Part shown: piece by piece, positions 46,401 through 58,571 of the stretch
Numbering within the stretch: position 1 is the stretch's first letter
How the letters are laid out: every line of letters begins with the position of its first letter
DNA from: Musa acuminata AAA Group
Lineage: Eukaryota; Streptophyta; Magnoliopsida; Zingiberales; Musaceae
Direction of reading: 5' to 3'
Assembly (NCBI RefSeq): GCF_036884655.1
Contig: NC_088339.1
Span: forward strand, 28,490,501-28,554,500
Length of the DNA stretch: 64,000 bases
Program-made: the position numbers and the translations under genes
The notes under the pieces: model-generated
What the model saw: the letters and a program-made list of their open reading frames with translations, nothing else
Told to the model about the DNA's origin: nothing
Databases searched by the model: none

Positions 46401-48816
46401 TACCTTGATGTAGCATTCAACACATTTGTGAAATATGCTAAGATTATCTGTATGACATGTACCAATTATGGTTACATTGAGCAACGTTAATCATCCATGT
46501 CTCACGGATCACATCTCAGCATACTATGAACCTTAGCCTTTGCTTAGGAGAGTATGAATTCATTTGCAGGTCAGTGCAAATGATTCTATTTACATGGCCA
46601 GAGATCCCAAATATAGATTTTCTAGATGATTTTTTTTATTTTTTACAAAACGTAAGTTAGTTACATTTCTTGCGTGACTTTTGAATTCTTATGCAGGAAT
46701 TACATAGATGACAAATCCTGATGATACATTGATCTCCTTGCAGAAGGGATACCATCTGTTGGAATGTCACCATTTGCTTGTGGATGGTCAACTCATGGAA
46801 GAAATGTTAGACTCTTAAACCCGGTGGTTATGCAATTTATATTTTAGTTTTAAGGGTTCAGATAACAATATGCACAGGACAAACTCATTTTGCTATTCTT
46901 ATATAAATATTATCATTTCTCTCTAAGGTAATCACTATCCGTCTCTATTGCTCTCATTAATACTCTTTTTTGAGATTTTTTGTTATAAAGGGAGCTTAAT
47001 TACAAGTTGCATACAAGGTTCACAGCTAACTAAAGCTGTGGCTTTTTTCAGGTCGCATCAGCTGATGTTTCTCATGTCATCAGCGCACTCCATTCTGGTT
47101 TTGTCCCTGTAAGTCGTAAACATTCAATCTCTGTTGCGGTACTTCTATAGTTTGGATCTGGAATCTGAAACAAGAGGGGAAACATAAGTTTGTCTTTAAG
47201 GAAAGAATAGAACACTTTGCTTGTTGTAGGAGACAGAAATGGTCATATTAAGTAATTAGCATATTCAAAGTGATTGGTATTACAAAAGATAAGGGAGATG
47301 AGGGAGTTATTTCTGCAAGCTGCATGCATACAGTAATTAAATCTTTAATTAGTAGTTCCTTAAGTGGTAAGAAATGCATAGTAGCTTGATAGAGGGTACA
47401 AATTAATTTATTCTCTCATTTTCTTTATATTCATTCGCACTATAAATTAAAGAATTTAACAGCACCAGGCTAGTGGCATAAGACGTCATCTCTTGCAGGT
47501 TTTACATGGAGATGCTGTAGTGGATGACTTACAGGTTGGTTCAACAGTAACTTTAAGTTTTCTTGAACTTCAAATTTTGTATCCTTATCAGTGAAAAGCT
47601 ATTATTTTGCACATTTTTTGATCTGGTACTGACTATGGGGCTAAATTGATCAGGATTGCACCATATTGAGTGGGGATGTGATCATACGTCATCTTTCACA
47701 GCTACTAATGCCCAACTATGTTGTGTTTCTTGTATCCACAAATGCATCTATTTTGAAAAGTTTGTGTATTGTTTACTAAGCTAAAGTATTTCAAAAGTTC
47801 TTTCTTTAAATACTGCAACACCTGCAATGTGTTTTTTTAGCCCAGATGCTTGTTATAAGTGTTGCTCTTAAGCACTCTTGTAGGGTTTAAATTTCAAACT
47901 ATTGTGACTTGCTTTCCTACTATTTAACATGAAGACAGATGTTCTAGGAGTTTATGATCGGCCACCAACAGACCCACATGCCATTCTTCTCAGAAAAATC
48001 GGTAAGCATTCATTTATTGCATGTGATATTTTGGTTAACTATAACTAAGGACAAGTTTGAAAAAGAGAATGATAACGCAAACCGTGGGGCTGTAAGTCGA
48101 AAGGCATGGAGTTAATTGTTTCTTGAAAAATCCAGGTTTTTGACACAATCTTTTCTTTTTCAGTTCATTATTCTGGTAGCCCTAGTTTCCTACTTTCACT
48201 TGCTATAAATTCAAATAAATTTCAGTTGTATGATATTCCTGCTGAGCTAACATATTCATAACAGCTGTAGATGAGGATGAAAATTGGATGATTGTCAAGC
48301 CCAAACTACAGCATGAGAAAATGGGAGGTATTTGATGACTGCTGAATGCACAAATAATTTATCTAGGAAAGAAATGTGTAATGTATGACAGTGTCATGGA
48401 CCTCAACACATGGAGAAATCAATCATTATATTCTGCTGCTGCCTTAAGTAAATAGATGTAGCATGTGTGATAGTTCTGAACTCAAAAGCAACTCCTTATT
48501 ACATGCAGTTGAGATTACAGTGGCAGCCCATGATACAACCGGCGGGATGAAGACCAAAATATCTGAAGCTGCAACGATCGCAAAGCTAGGAATTAACGTC
48601 TACATCACCAAGGTAATAATCATTCAGTGCTAAAAGGAACTTCAAATTGCTGGTGTCTGACCAATCTTAAGCATCTCCTTGGGTTTGTAGGCTGGAACAC
48701 CACACTCTTTAAGAGCTCTTAGGGGAGAAGTTGGTGATGCTCCAGATGATTGGCTTGGGACTGTCATCTGCTCCTCCAAGAACAGTATTTTTCAGAACAC
48801 CGGTGGCCAAGTATGA
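43445..48816 (+). CDS. IPK: Isopentenyl phosphate kinase
   Basis: Phosphorylates isopentenyl (and dimethylallyl) monophosphate with ATP, returning them to the isoprenoid pool; an amino acid kinase superfamily enzyme, cytosolic in plants. Twelve exons: 43445-43541, 43627-43863, 44600-44697, 45490-45532, 46744-46805, 47052-47108, 47499-47534, 47654-47731, 47935-48001, 48265-48327, 48509-48612 and 48691-48816. All phases agree and give 355 residues. Motifs in order are IVKLGGAAITCKNE (Lys and Gly-rich loop), VVHGAGSFGHFQA with the catalytic His, HKGGLNLPLVKAGFVATRIS, EGIPSVGMSPFACGWST, VPVLHGDAV, CTILSGDVIIRHL, FLTDVLGVYDRPP, and VAAHDTTGGMKTKISEA, the nucleotide-binding segment. An in-frame upstream ATG at 43382 would add 21 residues; I prefer 43445 because the family has a short leader. 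The match to Arabidopsis IPK is very strong. Confidence 0.97.
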
Positions 48817-50992
48817 TACCTGTAATCTTGATTGCTATCAGCCCCTTGGTGTGCCCTAGTTTCGCCTTTGTTTTCATCCCCGGTAGTGCAATATCACTTT
48901 GCTTTGTGATCACTAGTTCTTGGATACAGCAAAGCTTTATTACAATTTTGTTGCAATCATAAAAAAGACAACTTTTATGCATGCAGAGGCCATTTTTAAA
49001 TGCATTTTTTTCTTGAGGCTAAGGATACCATGACATTGTTGCATCTTAAGATCATCTTCCGTAATATTGCTCTCACCTAATGATAGGGGAAGATAATACA
49101 TAGCAAGCTGTTGACATTCTGACTCACACGTCAGGTGGGTCCCAGTCCGCCAAGCGGGTGATATATCAGGGAAAGAAAGTGAAAAGTCAATGGACGTAGT
49201 TGAAATCTCATGATTTTTGGATTCGACGATTTTATGATCGAGAGATACGCATAATGACCATTTTTTTATTCTCATGATCACTTATCGTATTATTAAATAT
49301 CCTAACTAATAAGTTAGGATTAACTTCCAGTAGATTCAACACTTACACCTCCTCCGAGATCACTCGTTGACTCTCGTTGACTTAAAGTATCAAATAGATA
49401 GATTTTATCGGACATGCTCTTGATATAATTTTTATGATCTTGATTCATCAACGCTCCCCTACTAGAGCTTTGATAAGTATATTTAGAGAAATTAAGATTT
49501 TATAAGTATCAGAGTCATCTTTTACCTTCAAATACATCTTTTAATATTCATCGTAAAAAAATAAAATCGTATGGATTCATCCAAAATGTTAATATTCATC
49601 GTAAAAAAATAAAACGGATCTATCTAAAACGGATAATTCTTCGAGTGCCGTTGTGCTCGTATCGATAACGTTAATAATTAATATTTTAAACTTATATATA
49701 ATTATACATATTTTTAGTTAATAAAAAAATGATTCGAACTTATCCCCTTTAAAATGATTTGAATCTACCTACCTCAAAACATAAAATTACCCTAATGTGA
49801 AGGTCTATCCTTTTAATTTTAATCCGACATGGTGATCTTATTCCCAAATAAACAAGTTAATGCACAAAAAATCCACAAGCTAAAGAAATTTGCAAAATGT
49901 AGTATGCAATTCATTAGGGAAAACAAAGTGATTAGGGTTCCACAATTATCCTTTTTTTCCTCGCATTAAACTGCATTCTGTATAAAGCCTAGCACAGATG
50001 TAGTAATAATGCATGTGCGCACACAACACATTGACTTTATCGCTCCCACAAACATTTCTGTGTAGTGGACTAACACCATACCATCTCATGCCTGCCGCAT
50101 GGTTATCCTCCGGATCAACCAATTCAGGTGGTCGCTCGATTCCGCCAAATCCCCAATCAGTAGGGTTTCATATCATCGTCTCTTCCCTGCCTTGCTTGCT
50201 TCCTAAGGATTAAGTCGCCCAGCTCGGTCCGTCTTCTCTCTAGCTGTTGACTGCGCAAGCTGGTGCGTATACTTGTCCTATTTCACACTGTTCATGGCTT
50301 TTGGTGTCGGTAGAAGCCCTGACGTTTAAAGTTCTATTTATTGGTTTCTCTTTCTCTCTAACTCGTTTTTCTTCCCGAATCATTTGGTCATATTAGGAGA
50401 TTATAAACATAAAGGTATAAAGATTGAATTTTTCGTTGGACGAAACATTTGCCAGCTGCCAGAACAAGCTAATCTGAATAATAAAGGAGTTTTTACCTCT
50501 TTCATACCATATGCTTTGGGTGAGAGCTCAAGGGGATTGCTTTAACTGTGTCTCTTATCAAGTTTATGGGATATGTTGCTTGAGTTTCTTTGGGTTCTGA
50601 TCAAGTTTATGATCAATGTAAACGTCGCCTATCAGTTAATATTAGAAGTTACATAGACGAATGGTGTATTCCTGTATCATTCTTTGGGATTTGGTACTTC
50701 ATTCTCATTCTGAGTGTAAAGGCTAATTAAGAAGGTGAATACTGTTTTTGATGGCGTCTAAATGTACCGTAGTGGTCATTTTGAGTTGCCATATTTACAT
50801 TCTTAATAGCAACATAAGTAGTTTGTTCTTCAGCTGAAAATCAAGTTTTATTTTAATTTGGTTTTTAAAGGTAAACTTGTGCCATTTTGTTTTGAAATGG
50901 ATTTAAAAAACTTGAAATTATGGCAGCTTGCTTGAGGAGCAGAGTTTAAAAGTGGTTGAACTCTGTCAAGCACTGGTTAAAAAGCCACCCAA
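48817..50992. other. IPK 3' flank and ClpF upstream region
   Basis: 48817-49100 is the probable IPK 3' UTR. From 49100 to 49850 there is AT-rich DNA with scattered pyrimidine blocks and a short duplicated phrase (TTAATATTCATCGTAAAAAA at about 49541 and 49589), possibly an old element; I cannot identify termini. 50000-50990 should contain the ClpF promoter and leader, perhaps with a 5' UTR intron. No coding frame is supported. Confidence 0.45.
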
Positions 50993-53900
50993 ATGATGCC
51001 AGGTGTTTGCATAAGCAGCAGCTTGGCAGCCTCTGCAAATGGAGGGAGTTGTGGGGCTGTTACCATGGTTAACAGTGATGTACGACTTCTTTGTAAGATC
51101 CCTATGAACTCTGTGATCATTGGGCCATCTCTACGGCGCCAGGAACTTCTGAGGTTACACCCCACCAGCTCGAGTAGAACAAGAAGAATGAGTTCCCGGG
51201 TTAGAGCTACATGGCCATTCAGGAGCAATGGCAAAGAGATGGATGTCAATATAGAGCGCAGTGAGGCTGCGAACGAGGACATCTTGATTTTCTTTTTTCA
51301 GTTGGACTTGGAGACTCGAATCCAGGTAATATTTTCTTGTTACTATACTTATTTCAGTACACTCACTTTCATATTTTGAAGTAGTTTGCCATATCTGGAT
51401 GTTTAATTAGAGGTGGGGTTGTCTGTTATATTTAATGAAACTAACAGATATTTTCTTCTCTAATGAAATATGAAACATACATTGCTTTGTCATTTGAGAG
51501 GGCAAACCTCAGCATTATCATAAAATTGCTTCTTTGCAATCTAGTTGACTAGGTTTCAAGCCATGGAGATAGCCTTTCTGCTTGTGGAGTAAGACTGCGT
51601 ATGTTGACCCTTTCTAGACCCTTCATTGGTGGGAGCTCATGCATTAGTTACCCTTTTTATACATTTATTTGTCACTTGGACTGTACCTTGCATTTCCTGA
51701 ACTATTTCGTTTTCAAATCATATGCATCTTTATCTGCTTCATTTTTATACCAACTTGTCTAAAAACTATGCTCTGAGATTCTTTTCTGTTTATTGTCATT
51801 GCAGTATGCTTTAAACATGGAACAATATGAAGCTGCTCAACAGTTAAGGAACAAACTTGATGAGGTAGATAACTAAATGGAGGTTTTAAATACAGTAATC
51901 TGGTATAACATGCTGATGTCCTACTCCTCTTGGTAGGTTGAAGCAGAAATTATTAAGCAACGGGAAGCTAAAAGGGGTTCGACAAAGAGTGAAGCTCAGG
52001 ACAAGGCCATAAATCTATTACGACTCCGGTGAGTTTGTTATGATTTTTCCATCAAGATTGATATCAATCATCATGCATTCTTTTGCACATCCAAGCTAAA
52101 TATATTATTTTAATAGGAACCTCTTATTTGATTCTGTACGTAAAAAAGTTTTATCTGCTGCACCATTTTAGATATTTTCTTTGTTAACCATAGCTGGTGC
52201 AGTGGCTTGCCTTTTACCCATTTTGTTTCTATCATTCAGTGCTGACATGCAGAAAGCTATAGAGGATGAAAACTATGCTGTTGCTGCTGAGTTGCGTGAT
52301 GAAATATCCAAACTTGAGGTACAAAGGAGCCTGCTGCTTCTTCCTTGATGTCTATTTCTTGATTCTCTTCTTTATGTAGCACATTCACTATCTATGTCTT
52401 GTCATATTCTCATGTGTTCTGTTATTGGTGGCCTCTTGTATGCAGACTGAGATTCTAGCTGCATCAGCAAAAGCTCTTGCTTATGAGAACATCCAATATG
52501 CATTTCGTCTTGGGCAGAGAGTACGACATAAAAAGTTTGGTTAGTTTCTGTTCTCTCACCAGCTTTTCTGTTTTATATGGCACATGTACATGGTTTTCTT
52601 TTCTGAAGTTTCTGGTATTTTTTATGGAAGGTTCGGATACTGAGATTCAATACATGAGTGTGCATATTTTTTTGGCAAAGTTTAAGGCTCCTTCATCAAA
52701 AATCATGTGAAACCAAGCATTATGAAGCTTGTTCCTGGTGAAGCTAGTTTATTACTTGATTGATCATGGATAAGCTTCTAGTGAGTTGATTCTTTCCGAG
52801 GAAATTTTACGTGGGAAGCAATGTTTTGTGTCTGAACATTGACCATATGAAGAGAATCATCCCAAGTCCTCTACTTGTTTCCCAGTTTTACAACCAGCCA
52901 ACAGGGTCTGAAAGATCTAAACTTATTCAACCATCAGTTTCTCGGTTTTGCTTCTAGATAATAGTCCTAATTAAAAAACTTTTAGCATTTCATGCCCTTC
53001 CTACCAAACAATGTCTGTGATATGAATTTATATTTTGACTTAATCCATTATCTAATGAAATTTCTATTCAACCTGTAGTTTGGTAGAGATTTTTCATAGT
53101 TTAGATGATGTCCATGTACCATACGATGCAGAACATCTTAGCGAGCTTGATCTCTATAAGGTCAGAAATGGAACAAATGTGTTTGGTTTGTGCATGATGT
53201 TCGGCAATAGCATAGGTGCATGTCACACAAGTGACTTATTTCAGATAATATTATGATTTTTAAACACAGGTATTGTAGTTTGAAGTGCTTTGTTCCATAA
53301 CATCACAGTTGCTTCATGTCTTGCTAGTTCAATAGGAACTACATTTTCCCATATCCTGAATGATTATTGTTCAACATAATCATCACAGGTTATCGAGCTG
53401 TAATTTGTGGCATGGATCCTGTATGCTGTGAATCAAGTTCATGGATGGAGATTGCACATGTTGATAAGTTGCTTCAAGGGCGAAATCAACCATTTTATCA
53501 GGTTGAACATATTTAAGAGAAAACCTTGTTAATTATTCTTAGGAATATCTTCAGTTTCAAGCATGAAGCGGAGTCTAGTAGTTCCGCATTGGATATTCAA
53601 ACTTATCACTTAACTGTCTGGATACAAGATAACATCACTTGTACCTGAAGATTACCTTTTTCATGACTGGTTTCATCACTTGTATCTTTCAAAGTCTTCC
53701 CATGAGTCAAATTCTACGATGGCATCTAGGGATAAATCTATCTTGGTAATGCAATCAGATGATGCACATCAATTTGTCTTTGGAAGTGTGGCTCTAATGT
53801 ATTTTAGACCATTGATTTCTTGATATTCCTTTTGATGTGGCTTTTTTCATTATTCAGGTATTGGTTGATGTACGTGCAGATCCCAATCTTCTAGTCGCAT

Positions 53901-54319
53901 ATGGTAAAAGCTTCCTTCTTTAATTCTTAAATTCTCCTATGTGGATCCAGTCTAGCCAACATTCTTTATCAGGCATGCTATTATGTTCAGTTCATCTTGT
54001 AACTTCTGAAACTCACTGGACGGGTTTGTGCATGTTAGAAATTGCTTGAGCGTAAGAAAGCAATCCTTGGCTTTTTATGTCTTTTAAGAAAGCACTAAGA
54101 GCTTGTGACAAAAAGACTAAGGTCAGGAGTTGTAGTTAATGAGCCTATACCCTTTGCTTCAACAATCAATTTGCTACTATAAGTGGATTGTCTATGACCA
54201 AGTTACGTGCAGCCATTCTTCGAAACAAATCTATGGTACTCAAGATCCGAGCTCTTGCCAGATTTCATTATATGTTATGGACATGTAGTCACAATTAGCT
54301 TTCAGTTTTTTCTAAGATC

Positions 54320-54355
<36 letters not shown>

Positions 54356-55465
54356 TTTTCCATCATCTTTTCCTAAGTGAGCATAATAGGTTTTTTTCAC
54401 ATGTGGTTGCATTGAGGACTATGTTGATGATAGATAGTTTGTTCCATAAGTCTTCACAAAGTGGTGAATGTCTAGCAAATTAGTCATTTCTCTCTTCTGG
54501 GAGCCCATTTTCTACTGATATATTCTTCAATTGTGGAAGATAAAATCTTGACAGTACCTAAATGTGTTTCAATTATCATCAAGAATTTTCAATTTTTCTA
54601 AGGTTTGTAAAGAAAGATATTTTTTTTCGCATTTTTATGAAAAGAAACCTACTTTAAGTGGATTGTCTATGACCATGTTTGGTCCTTGTTATGCGCAGCC
54701 ATTCTTTCAAACAAATCTATGGTAGTCAAGTACTGAGCTCTTGCCAAATTTCATTATATGTTATGGACATGTCAGAATTAGCTTTCAGTTTTTTCTAAGA
54801 TCATGAGAGAGAGAGAGAGAGAGAGATTTTCCACCTTCACATGCGGACGCATTGAGGACTATGTTGATGATAGATGGTTTGTTCTATAGTTTTCACAAAG
54901 TGGTGTTTGTCTAGCAAATTAGTATATTGTCTCTCTTCTGGATATATCCATGTATTTCAATCATGGAGGAGAAAATCTTGAAAGTACCTAAATGTGTTAC
55001 TTTTCTCACCGGAGAATTTACAATTTTTCTAAGGTTTGTAAATTTTTCTGACATTTTTTATGAGAAGAAACTTCATCACTACTGCAATTATCTTGATTAA
55101 GGCGTTCTTAATATTCTTGTCACTGTTACACTATAACTATTTCCAATGGCTTCTCACTGTAAATTCATTATGGATGAATGCTGCAGTTGCAGAAGAGAAT
55201 CTTTTAGCCAATGAACAACCAGACATGGTCAGTGGAAGCACCTTAGTGAGTAGCAATGAAATTCCTGTTAGCCTTGTGGTTTACTTATATTTGCACTATT
55301 GACTTGCAGGACAGGTTTGATCATCCTTATGCTTCCTTCCTGTTCTATGGGATGGACACCGCAGGTGACTTCATCCCGATAAAGCAACTCCGTGAGAAAT
55401 ACAATAAGCCGCGCCATGAAGTTCCGGTGGACACGAGTGATGAGGATGCCGGTGGCAATCTTTGA
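50993..55465 (+). CDS. CLPF: ClpF, chloroplast Clp protease adaptor (UVR and YccV-like domains)
   Basis: Orthologue of Arabidopsis At2g03390, which works with ClpS1 to deliver substrates such as GluTR to the stromal ClpCPR protease. Nine exons: 50993-51325, 51805-51864, 51937-52028, 52240-52318, 52446-52539, 53389-53501, 53858-53903, 55187-55227 and 55310-55465, in consistent phase, total 337 residues, close to the known length. The N-terminal ~80 residues are rich in Ser, Arg and Thr, as in a plastid transit peptide. UVR-like helical motifs follow: RIQYALNMEQYEAAQQLRNK (~110) and ADMQKAIEDENYAVAAELRD (~162). The YccV/HspQ-like domain runs from FRLGQRVRHKKFGYRAV (~206) through WMEIAHVDKLLQGRNQPFYQ to HPYASFLFYGMDTAGDFIPI near the C-terminus. 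The protein ends DTSDEDAGGNL. Intron 7 is enlarged by a local duplication. The identification is firm. Confidence 0.96.
54181..55075. repeat. 475-bp tandem duplication in ClpF intron 7
   Basis: AAGTGGATTGTCTATGACCA starts at 54181 and again at 54656. Both copies then carry GCAGCCATTCTT, AACAAATCTATGGTA, TTTCATTATATGTTATGGAC, a (GA)n tract (54323-54350 and 54805-54826), GACTATGTTGATGATAGAT, CACAAAGTGGTG and CAATTTTTCTAAGGTTTGTA in the same order. Copies are about 85% identical by eye with several indels. Confidence 0.92.
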
Positions 55466-56991
55466 GCAATGTTGCTGGGTTGTCGGGTTGCAGCCTATCA
55501 TACAGGTTATCATCTGGCTATATGGTGAAATTCTACCTTCATCCATGACCAATACTTTGATGTGGCTAGTGTTGTTCAGCTTCATCTTCCTCCTTCCACC
55601 AATACTAGAAGCTGTGCTTGGAAAAGGAAAAGAAAGGATGGATAGTCAGAGAGTTGTGTAGATATGTGCTAATAAAAGCATTGAAATCATAAGAATTCCT
55701 TGTGCCCTCAGAAAAATAGAGAGAGTAAAAATTACTCCTATTTGGTTTGCAAAGTTGCTGTTGCAGACTCTTGATGACTTCACTTGGTGTTTCATACCTT
55801 TTTTTTTTCTCTCTTTTTAATCTATAGATAAATTCTAGTACTGGTTTGGAATTATTAGTTTATAATGAAGGTTCATGCGAAGACAATGAACTGTGGAGAT
55901 AATAATGTCAACTTGTTCTTGGTGACAGTCATCATATCCTATGGGGACAACCATGAATGCTGAAACAAACAACGGGTATCACCCAAACCATTATGCATTG
56001 TTGAGAGTAATATCAATTAATTCAGAACAGGCAGTGGTATAAAAATAATCGAATATTTTAACTCATCTCTGACGAAATTACTTCCTCCATTGCTCGAGAG
56101 CATTGCAAACCTTATCATGATTGTGGCCAGAGCAACTTCTCGTTGCATCCTCCTCACTACTGCTCATGAAATGATGATATCCTGGGAGATGATTCTTGAT
56201 CGACACTTCTGTTGCCATCCCTGCAAGTTCTGACACCAGCCAACGAAGAAGTGGAAGAACATGACGCCAAAGGGATTCATGATGGAGTTTGTTGTCCAAG
56301 AAAGATCGAGTGACTCCAATATTAGCATTGATGTAATACGAGTTCACATAATTTCTCTAACATTTGATAGACCATTGGAACCATTTGATAACCATATCTT
56401 ACCATTCTTTATTGTGTATATCTGAAAGCTGAGTTGAAGTCTGGATGTGCTCATGGAAGAAAGAGAAGCGCTGCTTCATGTGTCGATCGCTACTAAGCTT
56501 GCGATGAACATTAATCGCAGAAGCTCCACAGACTTCTGATGACCGTGACATGCTGCTCTTTCCGGCGATTCCTCTCCGTCACGCACACACGCATTCCATC
56601 GTTTTACCTCTCCTGCTATTTCTTTTTGTTTGTAGTGGGGATGTGAGGAGTGACGGCCACCACCACCGGCCTCTCCACCACACAGTTGTCGTCCGCACAC
56701 AGTTACTGCCGCGATAAGAACATGGCACAGGCAACAACGCTGCATCACGTGCCGATGGCATGCTTTTGCGTCCACAACAAACCATAAACAAACACCTCTC
56801 TCTTGAACGCCCATGTGCCGCTGCCTCCCTCCCCCTGCCATGCCATACTCGTTTTAACTCTCTTAGCTAACGCCAAAATGACAGGGAAGGAAGGAATGAA
56901 GGAACGGATGAGCTGTTTTCACTGAGAGAGTGGCAGTCGCATCCTCTACCGTCTCCTCCTCGCAACAAGGCAAAGGGAAGAGGGTGAAAGG
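55466..56991. other. ClpF 3' flank and phytocyanin promoter
   Basis: 55466-55700 is the ClpF 3' UTR. A minus-strand frame of 89 codons (56347 to 56078) has protein-like composition, running from NSYYINANIGVTRSFLDNKL to HNHDKVCNALEQWRK, but I recognise no family and see no partner exon. Frames at 56476-56841 (minus) look random. The last ~150 bases are the leader of the phytocyanin gene. Confidence 0.4.
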
Positions 56992-57584
56992 ATGGCCCGA
57001 TCACAACAGCTGTACTTGTTTCTCTTCGTAGTCTTCGTCTCCCTGCAGCTGGCGTCGGCGGACAGGTTCACGGTGGGAGACCGGCAGGGATGGAACCCCA
57101 ACGTCAACTACACGGTGTGGGTGGAGAAGCACAAGCCGTTCCATGTCGGCGACTGGCTCGGTGGGTTGGTTGCCTCTTCTTCCTCCTCGTCTTTTGGATT
57201 TGGTTGTTGTTTGTGGTGGAGATTGATGGTGGGCGGTGCGACGTGTTTGCAGTGTTCTACTACCAGTCGGGGATGGCGGACGTGGTGCAGGTGGACGAGG
57301 CGGGGTACAACAAGTGCGACGCCTCCAACCCCATCTCCAACTACAGTAAGGGCCGCAACTACGCCTTCCAGCTCAACCACACCGGCCGCTACTACTTCGT
57401 CTGCAGCCGCGGGTACTGCTACGGCGGCATGCGCCTCGCCATCCTCGCGGAGCGCCTCCCGCCTCCTTCCCCTCCCCCGTCCTCACACCGCAACTCCGCC
57501 GCTCGCTGCCGCCTCTCGTACGCCCTCCTCGCGCTCGCCGTCTCCCTTCTGTCCGCCGCCGCCCTCTTCCACTTCCACCTGTGA
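56992..57584 (+). CDS. Early nodulin-like/phytocyanin protein (At5g15350-like), non-copper type
   Basis: A secreted plastocyanin-like protein, probably GPI-anchored at the plasma membrane. Two exons, 56992-57160 and 57253-57584, with a 92-base intron (CTCG|gtgggt ... ttgcag|TG), give 166 residues. Residues 1-23 are a signal peptide ending LASA|DR. The phytocyanin domain reads DRFTVGDRQGWNPNVNYTVW, HVGDWLVFYYQSGMADVVQV, YNKCDAS, and GRYYFVCSRGYCYGGMRLAI. The two disulfide Cys are present, but the usual copper-ligand His positions are occupied by other residues (Ala in GMADVV, Tyr in SRGYC), so it should not bind type I copper. A short PPPSPPPSS spacer and a hydrophobic tail ending LFHFHL follow, as expected of a GPI signal. 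It resembles the ENODL subgroup whose members act in cell-wall and reproductive contexts; the specific role is unknown. Confidence 0.92.
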
Positions 57585-58571
57585 GCCATGGATCAGTCGG
57601 CGACTCTGTTGCGCCAAAAACACTCGCTTCTTTCTCTTTCCTTCATTTGGGGTGGACTGAGACAATCCGTGTGATACTGAGCTTGTTCCATGTCATTCGA
57701 TTCGAGACATTGCAACTCATCAAACTTCCTGTGGTGTTTAATGCGTTTGAGAACTGCATGATGACTTGATCACACTGACGGAATTATCTGACCCAAAAAA
57801 AAAAGCCTATCCATTCAAGCAAATATAGTCTTTGATATCAGTAATGCTGAACCATCAACTTATCCATAATGTGTGGTCATATACACATTCCAATGATTAT
57901 GAATGGTGAGAAACAATCACTGAAATTTGCCAATAGAATTGTGTAATTGTGATTGTAGAAATGGGAATCTGATGATAAAGAAAAAAGTGACAATTGAGCA
58001 ATCGAAGCAAAAGAATTAGCTGCACATTTTAACATATTATGAATTAAGACAAATATCCTAAAGCTCCCCAATACCGAGAAGGGGGGGAGGGGGGTTCCTA
58101 TAGATGTAAAATTCATGGCCATTAAATTTGGAGGATAAAAGAAGAAGCATAAGGTTGAAGTAAATTAATAAATAAATAAACTCAAAATTAGAAGAAAAGA
58201 TGATCCGAATGCTTCGCGAGAGAATCCAATCCTGGCTTCAGTGTGTACCGGTGGTGTGATCCCATACTCCATCGACAGCAATATGATGAACCATCATTTG
58301 TTCCAGGACCGGGTAACACACCCTCCAGAATTCTGCGAAGAACTATCTTTAATATGACAACACCGATGAGCATCTTACAAAATGAATAGAATCTTCCATG
58401 CCATCAGGACTGAAGCTGCTTAAATGGATAGATCTGTGAGAAGTCCCAACCATTTTGACTGCACTGCTTTGACAGCTGATTTCTTGATTACCTCAGTGGT
58501 TGCTCAGATCTTGAGGAAAAAAACAGAGCCATCTCTAACACTACCTCCCTGCTTTATGGTAGCTGCCCAGT
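57585..58571. other. Convergent intergenic region, phytocyanin to GAUT
   Basis: The 3' flanks of two convergent genes meet here. I see no gene. A G-rich run at about 58080-58096 is the only local oddity. Confidence 0.5.

Noticed and set aside
49100..49850. Possible LTR-retrotransposon remnant
   Set aside because: There are suggestive pyrimidine-rich phrases and a short repeat, but no paired LTRs, primer-binding site, polypurine tract or coding domain could be seen.
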